64,000 nucleotides of DNA from Roseiarcus sp963842835 (GTDB lineage Bacteria > Pseudomonadota > Alphaproteobacteria > Rhizobiales > Beijerinckiaceae), in the NCBI GenBank assembly GCA_963842835.1, contig CAWJIB010000012.1:248001-312000 (forward strand), in the 5' to 3' direction. Numbering within the stretch: position 1 is the first letter of the stretch; each line of letters starts with the position of its first letter. A model generated the notes under the pieces. That model did not search any database. It was not told where the DNA came from and saw only the letters and a program-made list of their open reading frames with translations. Positions 1-8,570 of this stretch are shown piece after piece. The translations under genes were made by a program, and so were the position numbers.

Positions 1-2
1 CG

Positions 3-1319
3 CGCGCCAAGGGAGCGGCGAAGTCCCCGCCGTCGCTGAGCGCCTATCGCGGCGCCCAACGGCTCGGCCTGCGCGGCGGCCCGGCCGATCTCGTCTCCGG
101 CCAGACGCCCTCGCCGGCGATCGCCGCGATCCCGACCCCGCCTCCCCGGCGTCGCACGGCGATCGACGACAAGCCTTTCGATCCGGTGGGAATCAACGTC
201 GGCGATCTCAAATTGACGCCCTATGCGGAGGAGGATCTCGGCTGGGCCTCGAACCCCGCGTTAGCGCCCGGCCCGCAAAAGGGCTCGGCCTTCGAGACCA
301 GCGAAGCGGGCCTGGCGCTGCAGTCCGACTGGTCGCGAAGCGATCTGCACGGCGCGCTGAAGGGCGGCTACACCGACTATTTCTCTGCTCCTCGCGACAA
401 CGCCCCTTACGGCAGCGGCGCCTTGGACGGTCGGCTCGACGTGACGCGCGATCTGTCGTTCGACGCGGAAGGCCGGTTCAACGTCAGCGAGCAGACGCTC
501 GCCTCGCTTGGCTTGGTGTCGGGCGCCGCAGCCGGCGCGACGCAACATCCTCTGGTTGAGACTTTCGGCGCCACTGTCGGCGCCGCGCAAAAATTCGGCG
601 ACCTGACCTTGGCGCTGCACGGAACCCTCGATCGCACGCTTTATCAGAACGCGACGCTCCCCAACGGCGCGCTCGCGCGTCTCTCCAGCGACGATTTCAA
701 CGACTGGGGCCTACGCGCGCGCGCTTCCTACCAGATCAGTCCGTTCATCTCGCCCTTCGTCGAAGTCGAGCTGGACGCCCGCCGCTACGACGCCGGCGTG
801 GACTTCAACGGCTACGCCCGCGATTCCGACGGCGTCCTGGGCCGCGGCGGCGCGACGCTGGCCTTCACTCAGCAACTGACGGGCGAAGCGAGCTTGGGGT
901 ATGGCGAGCGCGCGTATCAGGATCCGCGGCTGCCCGAGATGCGCAGCCCGCTCATCGACGCCTCGCTGATCTGGTCGGCGACGCCGTTGACCACGCTGAC
1001 GGCGAAGGCGCAGACCAATCTCGCGGACACGATCACGCCCGGCGCATCCGGCGCGGTGGCGCAGGCCTACACGATCGACGTGGCTCACGCCCTGACGCGC
1101 AGCTTCACGCTGGGCGTCTCGGCGGGATACGCGATCGACGATTACGTCGGCGTCGCGCTCCGCGATTCCACGATGAACCTGGGGCTGCGCGCCGAATATC
1201 ATCTGTCGCGCGATTTCGTTCTCAAGGCGAGCGCAACGCGCCAGCAATACGCATCGAGCGCGCCCAATTCGAACTATATCGCCAACGTCTTCCTGCTGGG
1301 GCTGCGCCTGCAACGGTGA
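3..1319 (+). CDS. Outer-membrane beta-barrel protein, 5' end beyond the window
   Basis: The frame is open from the left edge, so the true start lies outside the window; 438 residues are visible. The first ~60 visible residues are Pro/Ala/Arg-rich and look disordered. The rest is a run of alternating polar/hydrophobic strands ending in a short aromatic/basic C-terminus (LGLRLQR), as expected for an outer-membrane barrel of the BBP2 (outer membrane beta-barrel protein 2) type. Such proteins often sit in exopolysaccharide loci, and galU and galE lie next door, which fits a surface-polysaccharide role. The family call rests on overall character and not on a single motif; the precise function is unknown. 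The next gene is convergent. Confidence 0.7.
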   Translation, partial: RAKGAAKSPPSLSAYRGAQRLGLRGGPADLVSGQTPSPAIAAIPTPPPRRRTAIDDKPFDPVGINVGDLKLTPYAEEDLGWASNPALAPGPQKGSAFETSEAGLALQSDWSRSDLHGALKGGYTDYFSAPRDNAPYGSGALDGRLDVTRDLSFDAEGRFNVSEQTLASLGLVSGAAAGATQHPLVETFGATVGAAQKFGDLTLALHGTLDRTLYQNATLPNGALARLSSDDFNDWGLRARASYQISPFISPFVEVELDARRYDAGVDFNGYARDSDGVLGRGGATLAFTQQLTGEASLGYGERAYQDPRLPEMRSPLIDASLIWSATPLTTLTAKAQTNLADTITPGASGAVAQAYTIDVAHALTRSFTLGVSAGYAIDDYVGVALRDSTMNLGLRAEYHLSRDFVLKASATRQQYASSAPNSNYIANVFLLGLRLQR

Positions 1320-1360
1320 GAGACGGGCTTGGCGGAACGCCAAGCCCCCGCGCCGTTCGA

Positions 1361-2242
1361 TCAGAGCGCGAACTTCCTGATTTCCGCGCGCAACGCCGCC
1401 GATAGATCCTCGCGCTCCAGCGCGAAGGCGATATTCGCCGTCAGGAAGCCCAATTTCGATCCGCAATCGTAGGTTCGCCCGTCGAAGCGCACGCCGTGAA
1501 AGAACTGCGTCTTGGCCAGTTCGATCATGCCGTCGGTCAATTGGAACTCGCCGCCGGCGCCCTTCTCGACGGATTCTAGGATCTTGAAGATTTCCGGCTG
1601 AAGAATGTACCGGCCGGAAATGATCAGGTTCGAGGGCGCCGCGCCTCGCGGCGGCTTCTCGACCATTCCCTTGATTTCGAAGGTATGTCCGAAGTCGGCG
1701 CCGACCGCGACGATGCCGTACTGGTGCGTCTCGTCGGGGTGAACCTCCTCGACCGCGACGATGTTGCCGCCGTGTTGGGCGTATGCTTCGACGCACTGGG
1801 CGAGGCAGCGGCTCTGTCGCGCTCCGGTCGCCGTGACCATGTCGGGCAGGAGGAGCGCGAAGGGCTCGTCGCCGACGAGGTCGCGCGCGCACCAGACGGC
1901 ATGGCCGAGGCCGAGCGGAGCTTGCTGACGCGTGAAGCTCGCCCTGCCCTCGGGCAGCATGTCGGCCGCCAAGGCGTCGATCTCCTTCTGCTTGCCGCGC
2001 TTCCTGAGCGTGTCCTCGAGTTCGTAGGCGATGTCGAAATGGTCCTCGATGACGCCCTTGTTGCGTCCGGTGACGAATATGAACTGTTCGACGCCCGCCG
2101 CCCGCGCTTCATCGACGACGTGCTGCAAGATCGGCCGGTCGACGACCGTGAGCATTTCCTTGGGGATCGCCTTGGTCGCGGGCAAGAACCGAGTGCCGAG
2201 GCCGGCGACGGGCAGGACCGCCTTGCGGATGGGTTTGAACAT
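1361..2242 (-). CDS. galU: UTP-glucose-1-phosphate uridylyltransferase
   Basis: Makes UDP-glucose from UTP and glucose-1-phosphate in the cytoplasm, the precursor of many surface glycans. At 293 residues it has family length. It carries the nucleotide-binding N-terminus VLPVAGLGTRFLPATK, then KEMLTVVDRP, the sugar-binding GGNIVAVEEV and MVEKPP segments, and the C-terminal YDCGSKLGF. The frame stays open 18 codons further upstream, but ATG 2242 begins the conserved MFKPIRKAV and has an AAAGG ribosome-binding site, so it is preferred. It is divergent from galE, about 190 bp away; the two enzymes act in sequence (UDP-glucose to UDP-galactose). Confidence 0.95.
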   Translation of the reverse strand: MFKPIRKAVLPVAGLGTRFLPATKAIPKEMLTVVDRPILQHVVDEARAAGVEQFIFVTGRNKGVIEDHFDIAYELEDTLRKRGKQKEIDALAADMLPEGRASFTRQQAPLGLGHAVWCARDLVGDEPFALLLPDMVTATGARQSRCLAQCVEAYAQHGGNIVAVEEVHPDETHQYGIVAVGADFGHTFEIKGMVEKPPRGAAPSNLIISGRYILQPEIFKILESVEKGAGGEFQLTDGMIELAKTQFFHGVRFDGRTYDCGSKLGFLTANIAFALEREDLSAALRAEIRKFAL

Positions 2243-2428
2243 TCGAGTGAAGCCTTTCCAGACGAATTCTCGGCGCGGCGACCAAAAAAAAGACAATGAC
2301 GCGCGCGAGTCCAGCCATTAAGCCGATCGCAGTGAATTTCGTACGAGACGCTCGGCTTGCGGGCATGACTCCTTGATTGAAGCGACTTTGTCAAAATGAC
2401 GCGGGTTTTAGGGGATTGCGAGGCGAAA

Positions 2429-3414
2429 ATGGCGGTTCTGGTCACGGGCGGCGCCGGCTATATCGGCGGCCACATGGTTCTGGGGCTTCTCGACGCGGGC
2501 GAGAAGGTGATCGTTCTCGACAATCTGTCGACCGGCTTCGCCTGGGCGGTTCCGGAAACGGCGAAACTGGTGGTCGGCGATTTCGGCGACGCCGAATTGG
2601 TCTCGCGCCTCATCCAGGAGCACGAAATCGAAGCCATCGCGCATTTCGCCGCGAAAATCATCGTCCCGGAATCGGTCAGCGATCCCATCGGCTATTACCT
2701 CAACAACACGGCCAAGGCGCTCTCCCTGATCCAGTGCGCCGTCAAGGGCGGCGTGCGAAACATCATCTTCTCCTCCACCGCCGCCGTCTATGGCGAGACG
2801 TCCTCGGAGCCGGTCGGCGAGGACGCCCCGCTCAATCCGATTTCTCCTTACGGCCGCTCCAAGCTGATGGTGGAATGGATGCTGCAGGACGCGAGCCGCG
2901 CCTATGATTTGCGGCATGTCGCGTTACGCTATTTCAACGTCGCGGGCGCGGATCCGCGGGGCGCCTGGGTCAGTCGACGCCGAACGCGACGCACTTGATC
3001 AAGCGCGGCGTCCAGACGGCGCTCGGGCGCTATCCGAGCATGGACATATTCGGCGAAGATTACCCCACCCGCGACGGCACTTGCGTGCGCGACTACATCC
3101 AGGTCACCGATCTCATCGACGCGCATCTGGCGGCGCTCGCCTATCTGCGCCGAGGCGGGGACAGCCTGACGTGCAATTGCGGTTACGGCCACGGGGCGAC
3201 GGTGAAGGAAGTCATCGACGTCGTGAAACGCGTTTCCGGCGTCGATTTCCCCGTCAACCATGTCGGGCGGCGCGCCGGCGATCCCGCGGCCATCGTCGCC
3301 GAGGCCGAGCGCGTGCGGCGCGTGCTGGGGTGGCGCCCCCGCCGCGACAACCTCGACGAAATCGTCCGGCAGGCGCTGGATTGGGAACGGCGCTTGCATA
3401 ATCGGCCGAGCTGA
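2429..3414 (+). pseudogene. galE: UDP-glucose 4-epimerase, frameshifted
   Basis: Extended short-chain dehydrogenase that interconverts UDP-glucose and UDP-galactose. The N-terminal part has the Rossmann motif TGGAGYIGGH, SSTAAVYG, and the catalytic YGRSK (Tyr-x-x-x-Lys). After RYFNVAGADPRG the frame fails and stops at 2998. The expected continuation (GRLGQSTPNATHLIKRG to the C-terminus at 3414) is present in the next frame. Restoring one G to the GGGG run at 2958-2961 rejoins both halves as one normal protein. So this is either a real inactivating deletion or a homopolymer sequencing error. The start is ATG 2429, before MAVLVTGG. Confidence 0.9.
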
Positions 3415-3570
3415 TCGGGCCGGGCCGGCGCGATCGGGGACGGTTTGGCCGCGGCGCCCAAGGTACGGGCTTTACAATCACGGCGACAACGTACAATGAC
3501 GGCGACAAAATATTGAGTTAGGGAAACGGCGATTGGGGCGGACGGGCATGCGGACGGGCGGTCGGCGGCG

Positions 3571-4326
3571 ATGAGCGAGGACTATATCCTTGTCACTGAG
3601 CGCCTGGGCAAATCTTTTGGCGATTTCGCCGCGGTGAGCGACGTCGACCTCAGGGTCAAGCGCGGGTCGATCCACGCCTTGATCGGGCCCAACGGGGCGG
3701 GGAAGACGACCTGCTTCAATATGCTGACGAAATTCGTCAAACCGACCTCGGGCCGGATCTTTTTCAACAACCGCGACATTACCGGGGTCCGGCCGGCCGA
3801 CGTGGCTCGTTTGGGGCTGGTCCGCTCTTTCCAGATTTCCGCGGTTTTTCCCCATTTGACCGCGCTGGAGAACGTCCGCGTGGCGTTGCAGCGCAAGCGC
3901 GGCGACTCATTCGATTTCTGGCGCTCGAAGCGGGTTCTGGAGCCGCTCAACGAGCGGGCGATGGCGCTGCTCGCCGACGTCGGGCTCGCCGATTGGGCCG
4001 GCTCGATCGCCGTCGAGATCTCCTATGGCCGCAAACGCGCTCTGGAAATCGCGACGACGCTCGCCCTCGATCCGGAAATGATGTTGCTCGACGAGCCCAT
4101 GGCGGGGATGGGCCATGAAGACATCGACCGCATCGCCGCGCTCATCCGGCGCGTTTCCGCCAATCGCACGATTCTGATGGTCGAACACAATCTACATGTG
4201 GTGGCGAACCTGTCGGATCGCATCACCGTGCTGACGCGCGGGCGCGTGCTCGCGGAAGGGGATTACAAGACCGTGTCGGAAAACGCCGAAGTGAAGCAGG
4301 CCTATCTCGGGGTCGGCAATGGCTGA
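3571..4326 (+). CDS. livG: Branched-chain amino-acid ABC transporter ATP-binding protein LivG
   Basis: Cytoplasmic ATPase subunit of a HAAT-family importer; 251 residues. The Walker A GPNGAGKTT is near residue 40, the Walker B MMLLDEP and the switch His in VEHNLHVV follow. The ABC signature is atypical (EISYGRKRALE, where LivG proteins usually have a glutamine-rich LSYGQQR). The KPTSGRIFF and NNRDITG stretch is typical of LivG. The stop overlaps the livF start by 8 bp, so the two are translationally coupled. It is the first gene of livG-livF-livH-livM. The substrate cannot be read from the sequence: leucine/isoleucine/valine is the default, but urea or aromatic acids are possible in this family. 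Confidence 0.9.
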   Translation: MSEDYILVTERLGKSFGDFAAVSDVDLRVKRGSIHALIGPNGAGKTTCFNMLTKFVKPTSGRIFFNNRDITGVRPADVARLGLVRSFQISAVFPHLTALENVRVALQRKRGDSFDFWRSKRVLEPLNERAMALLADVGLADWAGSIAVEISYGRKRALEIATTLALDPEMMLLDEPMAGMGHEDIDRIAALIRRVSANRTILMVEHNLHVVANLSDRITVLTRGRVLAEGDYKTVSENAEVKQAYLGVGNG

Positions 4327-5068
4327 GCTTTCCAGCGCCGCGGCGGACGCGGCGCCCGCCGCGACGCAGCCGCTTCTCGCCGTCGCGGGTCTGCAAGCCT
4401 GGTACGGGGAATCGCACATTCTGCACGGCGTCGATTTCGACGTTCGTCCCGGCGAGGTCGTCACGCTGCTCGGGCGCAACGGGGCGGGCAAGACGACGAC
4501 GCTCAAGTCGATCATGGGCATCGTCGGCAAGCGCAGCGGATCGGCGAAGATCGCGGGGCGGGAGACGGTCGGCCTGTCCTCGGATCGGATCGCGCGGCTC
4601 GGCGTTGCGATCTGCCCGGAGGAGCGAGGCATTTTCGCTAGCCTGAACGTGCGGGAAAACCTCATGTTGCCGCCGAAGATCACGAAAGAGGGCGGGCTGA
4701 CGCTCGAACGCATCTTCGCGCTCTTCCCGAACCTCGAGGAGCGTCTGAACAGCGGCGGCGGGAAACTGTCGGGTGGCGAACAACAGATGCTGGCGATCGC
4801 GCAAATCCTGCGCACCGGCGCGCGCTTCCTGATGCTCGACGAACCTACCGAAGGCTTGGCGCCGGTCATCATTCAACACATCGGGCGCACGATCGCCGAG
4901 CTCAAGCGCGAGGGTTTCACGATCCTGCTGGTCGAGCAGAATTTCCGTTTTGCCTCGACGGTCGCCGACCGGTATTTCGTCATGGAACACGGTCGAGTCA
5001 TCGACGCCTTCGCCAATTCCGAACTGAGCGCGAATATGCAGAAACTGCACGAATATCTCGGCGTTTGA
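4319..5068 (+). CDS. livF: Branched-chain amino-acid ABC transporter ATP-binding protein LivF
   Basis: Second ATPase of the importer; 249 residues. After a ~20-residue Ala-rich N-terminal extension come GLQAWYGESHILHGV, Walker A LGRNGAGKTTT, CPEERGIFASLNVRENL (diagnostic of LivF), signature LSGGEQQM, Walker B FLMLDEPTEGLAP and the switch segment LLVEQNF. The signature is canonical here, in contrast to its LivG partner. It overlaps livG at its 5' end; about 200 bp separate it from livH, a larger gap than elsewhere in the cluster, so a second promoter or a processing site before livH is possible. Confidence 0.93.
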   Translation: MAELSSAAADAAPAATQPLLAVAGLQAWYGESHILHGVDFDVRPGEVVTLLGRNGAGKTTTLKSIMGIVGKRSGSAKIAGRETVGLSSDRIARLGVAICPEERGIFASLNVRENLMLPPKITKEGGLTLERIFALFPNLEERLNSGGGKLSGGEQQMLAIAQILRTGARFLMLDEPTEGLAPVIIQHIGRTIAELKREGFTILLVEQNFRFASTVADRYFVMEHGRVIDAFANSELSANMQKLHEYLGV

Positions 5069-5265
5069 CCCGGCTCGATCGATGAAGGTCTCTTGGGGGA
5101 GGATGCGCGTGAATAGGTGGGGTCCGAGAACGAACCTCGCGAGTTGGCGGACGGCGTCGGCGATCTTGGCCGACCCAGGCGCGATTGCGCCGCGCACGTC
5201 GCGCGGCGGGCTTTTCCCCAGCGGGAATCGCGCGCAATCGCGATCGACCGAGGAGAGTTGAGACG

Positions 5266-6153
5266 ATGTTCCTCGGGCACGCCATCTCGGCGCAGCAACT
5301 TTATGGACAGCTGCTGATCGGGCTCATCAACGGCTCGTTCTATGCGCTGCTGAGCCTCGGCCTGGCGGTGATTTTCGGCATGCTGAACATCGTCAATTTC
5401 GCCCATGGCGCGCTCTATATGGTCGGCGCGTTCGGCGCGTATTTCCTCTTGCACGGCCTGGGTCTCAATTATTGGTGGGCGCTCATCGGGTCGCCTTTGA
5501 TCGTCGGCGCGCTCGGCGCCGTCATCGAGCGCACGCTCCTCTATCGGCTGAGGGGCCTCGACCCGCTCTACGGATTGCTTCTCACCTTCGGCCTCGCCTT
5601 GGTGATCCAAGGCTTGTTTCAGAATTATTACGGCGCGTCCGGAATGCCCTACGCGATCCCGCCGGAATTGTCCGGCGGCCGCAATCTCGGATTCATGTTC
5701 CTGCCGAACTATCGCGCCTGGGTGATCGTTTTCTCGGCGGCCGTGTGTCTGGCGACGTGGTTCACCATCGAGAAGACGAAGCTCGGCGCCTATTTGCGCG
5801 CGGCGACGGAAAACCCGGCTCTGGTGCGCGCGTTCGGCGTCAACGTGCCGCGGATGATCACGCTGACCTACGGATTCGGGGTCGGGTTGGCGGCGCTGGC
5901 CGGCGTGCTCGCGGCGCCGATCAATCAGGTTCGCCCCGGCATGGGCGCCGACATCATCGCCGTCGTTTTCGCGGTCGTGGTGATCGGCGGCATGGGCTCG
6001 ATTCTCGGATCGATCGTGACCGGCTTCGTTCTCGGCGTGGTCGAAGGCCTGACCAAGGTGTTCTACCCGGAAGCGTCGAACACCGTCGTCTTCGTCATCA
6101 TGGCGATCGTCCTCCTCATCAAACCGGCCGGTCTCTTTGGAAAAGTCGCATAA
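5266..6153 (+). CDS. livH: Branched-chain amino-acid ABC transporter permease LivH
   Basis: Inner-membrane permease of 295 residues with about eight hydrophobic segments. It shows the family motifs GLINGSFYALLSLGLAVIFG near the N-terminus, GMLNIVNFAHG, RAATENPALVRAFGVN (the cytoplasmic loop that docks to the ATPases) and VVVIGGMGSILGS. ATG 5266 has an AGGAGAG site 8 bases upstream and begins at the conserved N-terminus; the frame extends upstream but into Arg-rich, non-family sequence. Its stop is one base from the livM start. Confidence 0.93.
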   Translation: MFLGHAISAQQLYGQLLIGLINGSFYALLSLGLAVIFGMLNIVNFAHGALYMVGAFGAYFLLHGLGLNYWWALIGSPLIVGALGAVIERTLLYRLRGLDPLYGLLLTFGLALVIQGLFQNYYGASGMPYAIPPELSGGRNLGFMFLPNYRAWVIVFSAAVCLATWFTIEKTKLGAYLRAATENPALVRAFGVNVPRMITLTYGFGVGLAALAGVLAAPINQVRPGMGADIIAVVFAVVVIGGMGSILGSIVTGFVLGVVEGLTKVFYPEASNTVVFVIMAIVLLIKPAGLFGKVA

Positions 6154-6154
6154 G

Positions 6155-7123
6155 ATGAACACAAACCCGGTCGCGGCGCCGACAAGCCCGTTCACGCGCG
6201 AGGGCCGCGAATTCGGCGTCGCCTTTCTGATCATGCTGCTCTTGATCGGCGTCGCGCCGTTCGTCGCCTATCCCTTTTTCGTCATGCAGGCGCTTTGTTT
6301 TGCGCTGTTCGCCTGCGCGTTCAACCTGCTGATCGGCTACGTCGGGCTGCTGTCCTTCGGCCACGCGATGTTTCTGGGATCGGCGAGCTACGTCTGCGCC
6401 CATGCCGCCAAGGTCTGGGGGTTGGAGCCGGAGCTGGCGATCCTGGTGGGCGTCGGCTGCGCGGCGCTGCTCGGCCTCGTCGCCGGCGCCCTTTCAATTC
6501 GCTCTCAGGGCATCTATTTCGCGATGATCACCGTGGCCTTGTCGCAGATGATCTATTTCTTCTGCGTCGAGGCGCCGTTCACCCACGGCGAGGACGGGAT
6601 CCAGGCGGTTCCGCAAGGCCACGTCCTCGGCCTGATCGATTTGTCGAAGCCGACGGCGCTTTATCTCTTCACCGCGGCGATATTCCTTTTCGGCTTTCTG
6701 GCGGTCTATCGCACGGTCAATTCGCCGTTCGGCGAAATCCTCAAGGCGATCCGTGAGAACGAGCCGCGTGCGATTTCGCTGGGCTACCGCGTGGCGCGCT
6801 ACAAGCTCGCCGCCTTCGTTCTTTCCGCCGCGCTAGCGGGGCTCGCGGGCGCGACGAAGGCGATCGTGGTGCAAAACGCCTCCCTGACGGATGTCGGCTT
6901 CGCCATGTCTGGCGAGGTCGTGCTGATGACGCTGCTGGGCGGCATGGGCACGCTCTACGGCCCGGTCGTCGGCGCGCTCATCGTCGTTTCCATGCAGAAC
7001 TATCTCGCGCAATACGGCCAATGGGTCACGGTGATTCAAGGCGCCGTTTTCGTCGCTTGCGTCTTGCTGTTTCGCCGCGGCATCGTCGGGGAGATCGGCA
7101 AAGCGCTGAAATGGTCGATTTGA
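6155..7123 (+). CDS. livM: Branched-chain amino-acid ABC transporter permease LivM
   Basis: Second permease, 322 residues, with multiple membrane spans. Typical LivM segments are ALFACAFNLLIGYVGLLSFG, HAMFLGSASYV, RSQGIYFAMITVALSQMIYF, ILKAIRENEPRAISLGY and LLGGMGTLYGPVVGA. ATG 6155 follows the livH stop by one base; an in-frame ATG at 6137 lies inside livH and is less likely. This gene closes the cluster. No periplasmic substrate-binding protein (LivJ/LivK) is found within the window, so it must be encoded elsewhere or just lie in another locus. Confidence 0.92.
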   Translation: MNTNPVAAPTSPFTREGREFGVAFLIMLLLIGVAPFVAYPFFVMQALCFALFACAFNLLIGYVGLLSFGHAMFLGSASYVCAHAAKVWGLEPELAILVGVGCAALLGLVAGALSIRSQGIYFAMITVALSQMIYFFCVEAPFTHGEDGIQAVPQGHVLGLIDLSKPTALYLFTAAIFLFGFLAVYRTVNSPFGEILKAIRENEPRAISLGYRVARYKLAAFVLSAALAGLAGATKAIVVQNASLTDVGFAMSGEVVLMTLLGGMGTLYGPVVGALIVVSMQNYLAQYGQWVTVIQGAVFVACVLLFRRGIVGEIGKALKWSI

Positions 7124-7162
7124 GGCTTCCTCGGCCGCCGGAGAGGCGGCGCGGGGCGCGCC

Positions 7163-8398
7163 TCACGCTTTCGACGACAGCGCGAGCTTGCGCAAATCGA
7201 ATTGCGGATCGGCGGCCTGCTCCGGGGTCAGAGGCAGGGCGCCGCCGATGATTCGCCGCGCCGCCATGTGCTCGGCGCCGCGGTTGACCGTCTCCACCGT
7301 CGCGAGCGTCGGCCCGCGAAAGCCGAACGCCGCAAAGGCGCGCGATTTCGGATCGCCGCGCAGCTCCCAGCGATCCACGCCATGCGACAGGCCGGCGATC
7401 TGCAGCTTGAGGTCGCCCTGGTCGCTCCAGAACCACGGCGTCGCCGCGTAGGGCTCGGCTTTGCCCGTCAGTCGCCGGGCGACGCAACGCGCCTGGTCGG
7501 TGGCGTTCTGGACCAACTCAAGACGCACGGGAAGGCCGAGCGAAGCGTGCGAAAATTGCGCGCAGTCGCCGATTGCGGAAACCGCGGGATTGGAAGTCGT
7601 CAGCCATTCGTCGACGACAATTCCGTTGGCGCAGGCCAGGCCGGCTTCGCGCGCCAGGCGGTCCTCGGCGAAGACGCCGACGCCGACGATGACGACGTCC
7701 GCGCGAAGGCGCTCGCCGTTCGACAGGACGACCTCTTCGGCTTCACCCGACGATCCCTCGATCGCGGCGATGCCGACGCCGAAGCGGAACTTCGCGCCAA
7801 ACGCCTCGTGAGCCTCGAGGAAAAACGAAGACGTCAACGCAGAAACGGCGCGCCCCAACGGGCGCTCGGCGATCTCGACGATCGTGACCTCGCCGCCCAG
7901 GGCCAACGCGGTAGCGGCGATTTCCAGGCCGATGAATCCCGCGCCAATGACGATAACGCGGCGACCCGGCCCCAGGCGCTCGCGAATGGCCTGGGCGTCG
8001 ACGATGTTGCGCAAGCCGAGGACGCCGCCGAGATCGACGCCCGGGACGCCGAGCGGTCGCGGCCGGGCGCCGGTCGCCAGGATCAGATGATCGAACGGCG
8101 CCGCCCCGCCCGAGGACAGCTCGACGCGCTTCGAGCGCAGGTCGATGCGCAAGGCCTGTTCGCCCAGGCGCAGATCGATTTCGTGCTCGCGATAAAATTG
8201 CTCGGCGCGCAGCGGCAGGCCGGCGAGATCCAAATTCCCCTTGAGAAACGCCTTCGACAGCGGCGGGCGTTGGTACGGCAATTCCGCTTCGCCGGAAAGC
8301 AGGACGATCTCGTCCGCGCTGCCCTCTTCGCGCAGGCTCGCGGCGGCCTGGACTCCCGCGTGACCGGCTCCGACAATGACGATCGAGCGGCGCGACAT
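7163..8398 (-). CDS. FAD-dependent NAD(P)H:ferredoxin reductase (rhodocoxin/putidaredoxin reductase type)
   Basis: 411 residues with two Rossmann folds: the FAD motif IVIVGAGHAGVQAA at the N-terminus and the NAD(P)H motif VIVIGAGFIGLEIAATA near the middle. ATGARPRPLGVPG and SAIGDCAQF are also characteristic, with a C-terminal reductase domain (WFWSDQGDLKLQIAGL). Proteins of this type pass electrons from NAD(P)H to small ferredoxins that serve oxygenases or P450s. Neither a Rieske nor a [2Fe-2S] ferredoxin gene is adjacent, so its partner is unknown. It is convergent with livM. ATG 8398 begins MSRRSIVIVGAG; an ATG six codons further upstream is a weaker choice. Confidence 0.85.
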   Translation of the reverse strand: MSRRSIVIVGAGHAGVQAAASLREEGSADEIVLLSGEAELPYQRPPLSKAFLKGNLDLAGLPLRAEQFYREHEIDLRLGEQALRIDLRSKRVELSSGGAAPFDHLILATGARPRPLGVPGVDLGGVLGLRNIVDAQAIRERLGPGRRVIVIGAGFIGLEIAATALALGGEVTIVEIAERPLGRAVSALTSSFFLEAHEAFGAKFRFGVGIAAIEGSSGEAEEVVLSNGERLRADVVIVGVGVFAEDRLAREAGLACANGIVVDEWLTTSNPAVSAIGDCAQFSHASLGLPVRLELVQNATDQARCVARRLTGKAEPYAATPWFWSDQGDLKLQIAGLSHGVDRWELRGDPKSRAFAAFGFRGPTLATVETVNRGAEHMAARRIIGGALPLTPEQAADPQFDLRKLALSSKA

Positions 8399-8570
8399 GG
8401 CTTCTCCCGGGGGCAAGACGATTGGGCCGACAGCGTTCGGCGGCGCGAACGAAGGCGCGAGCGCGGCCCAAAGGCGCTCGCGGCCGACCGCCTATCATAA
8501 ATTCCCCGCCTGGCGATACCCGCGCCTTGGAGGCCGGTCGGCTTTTCCCGGCGAGCCCGCCGCGACGATT

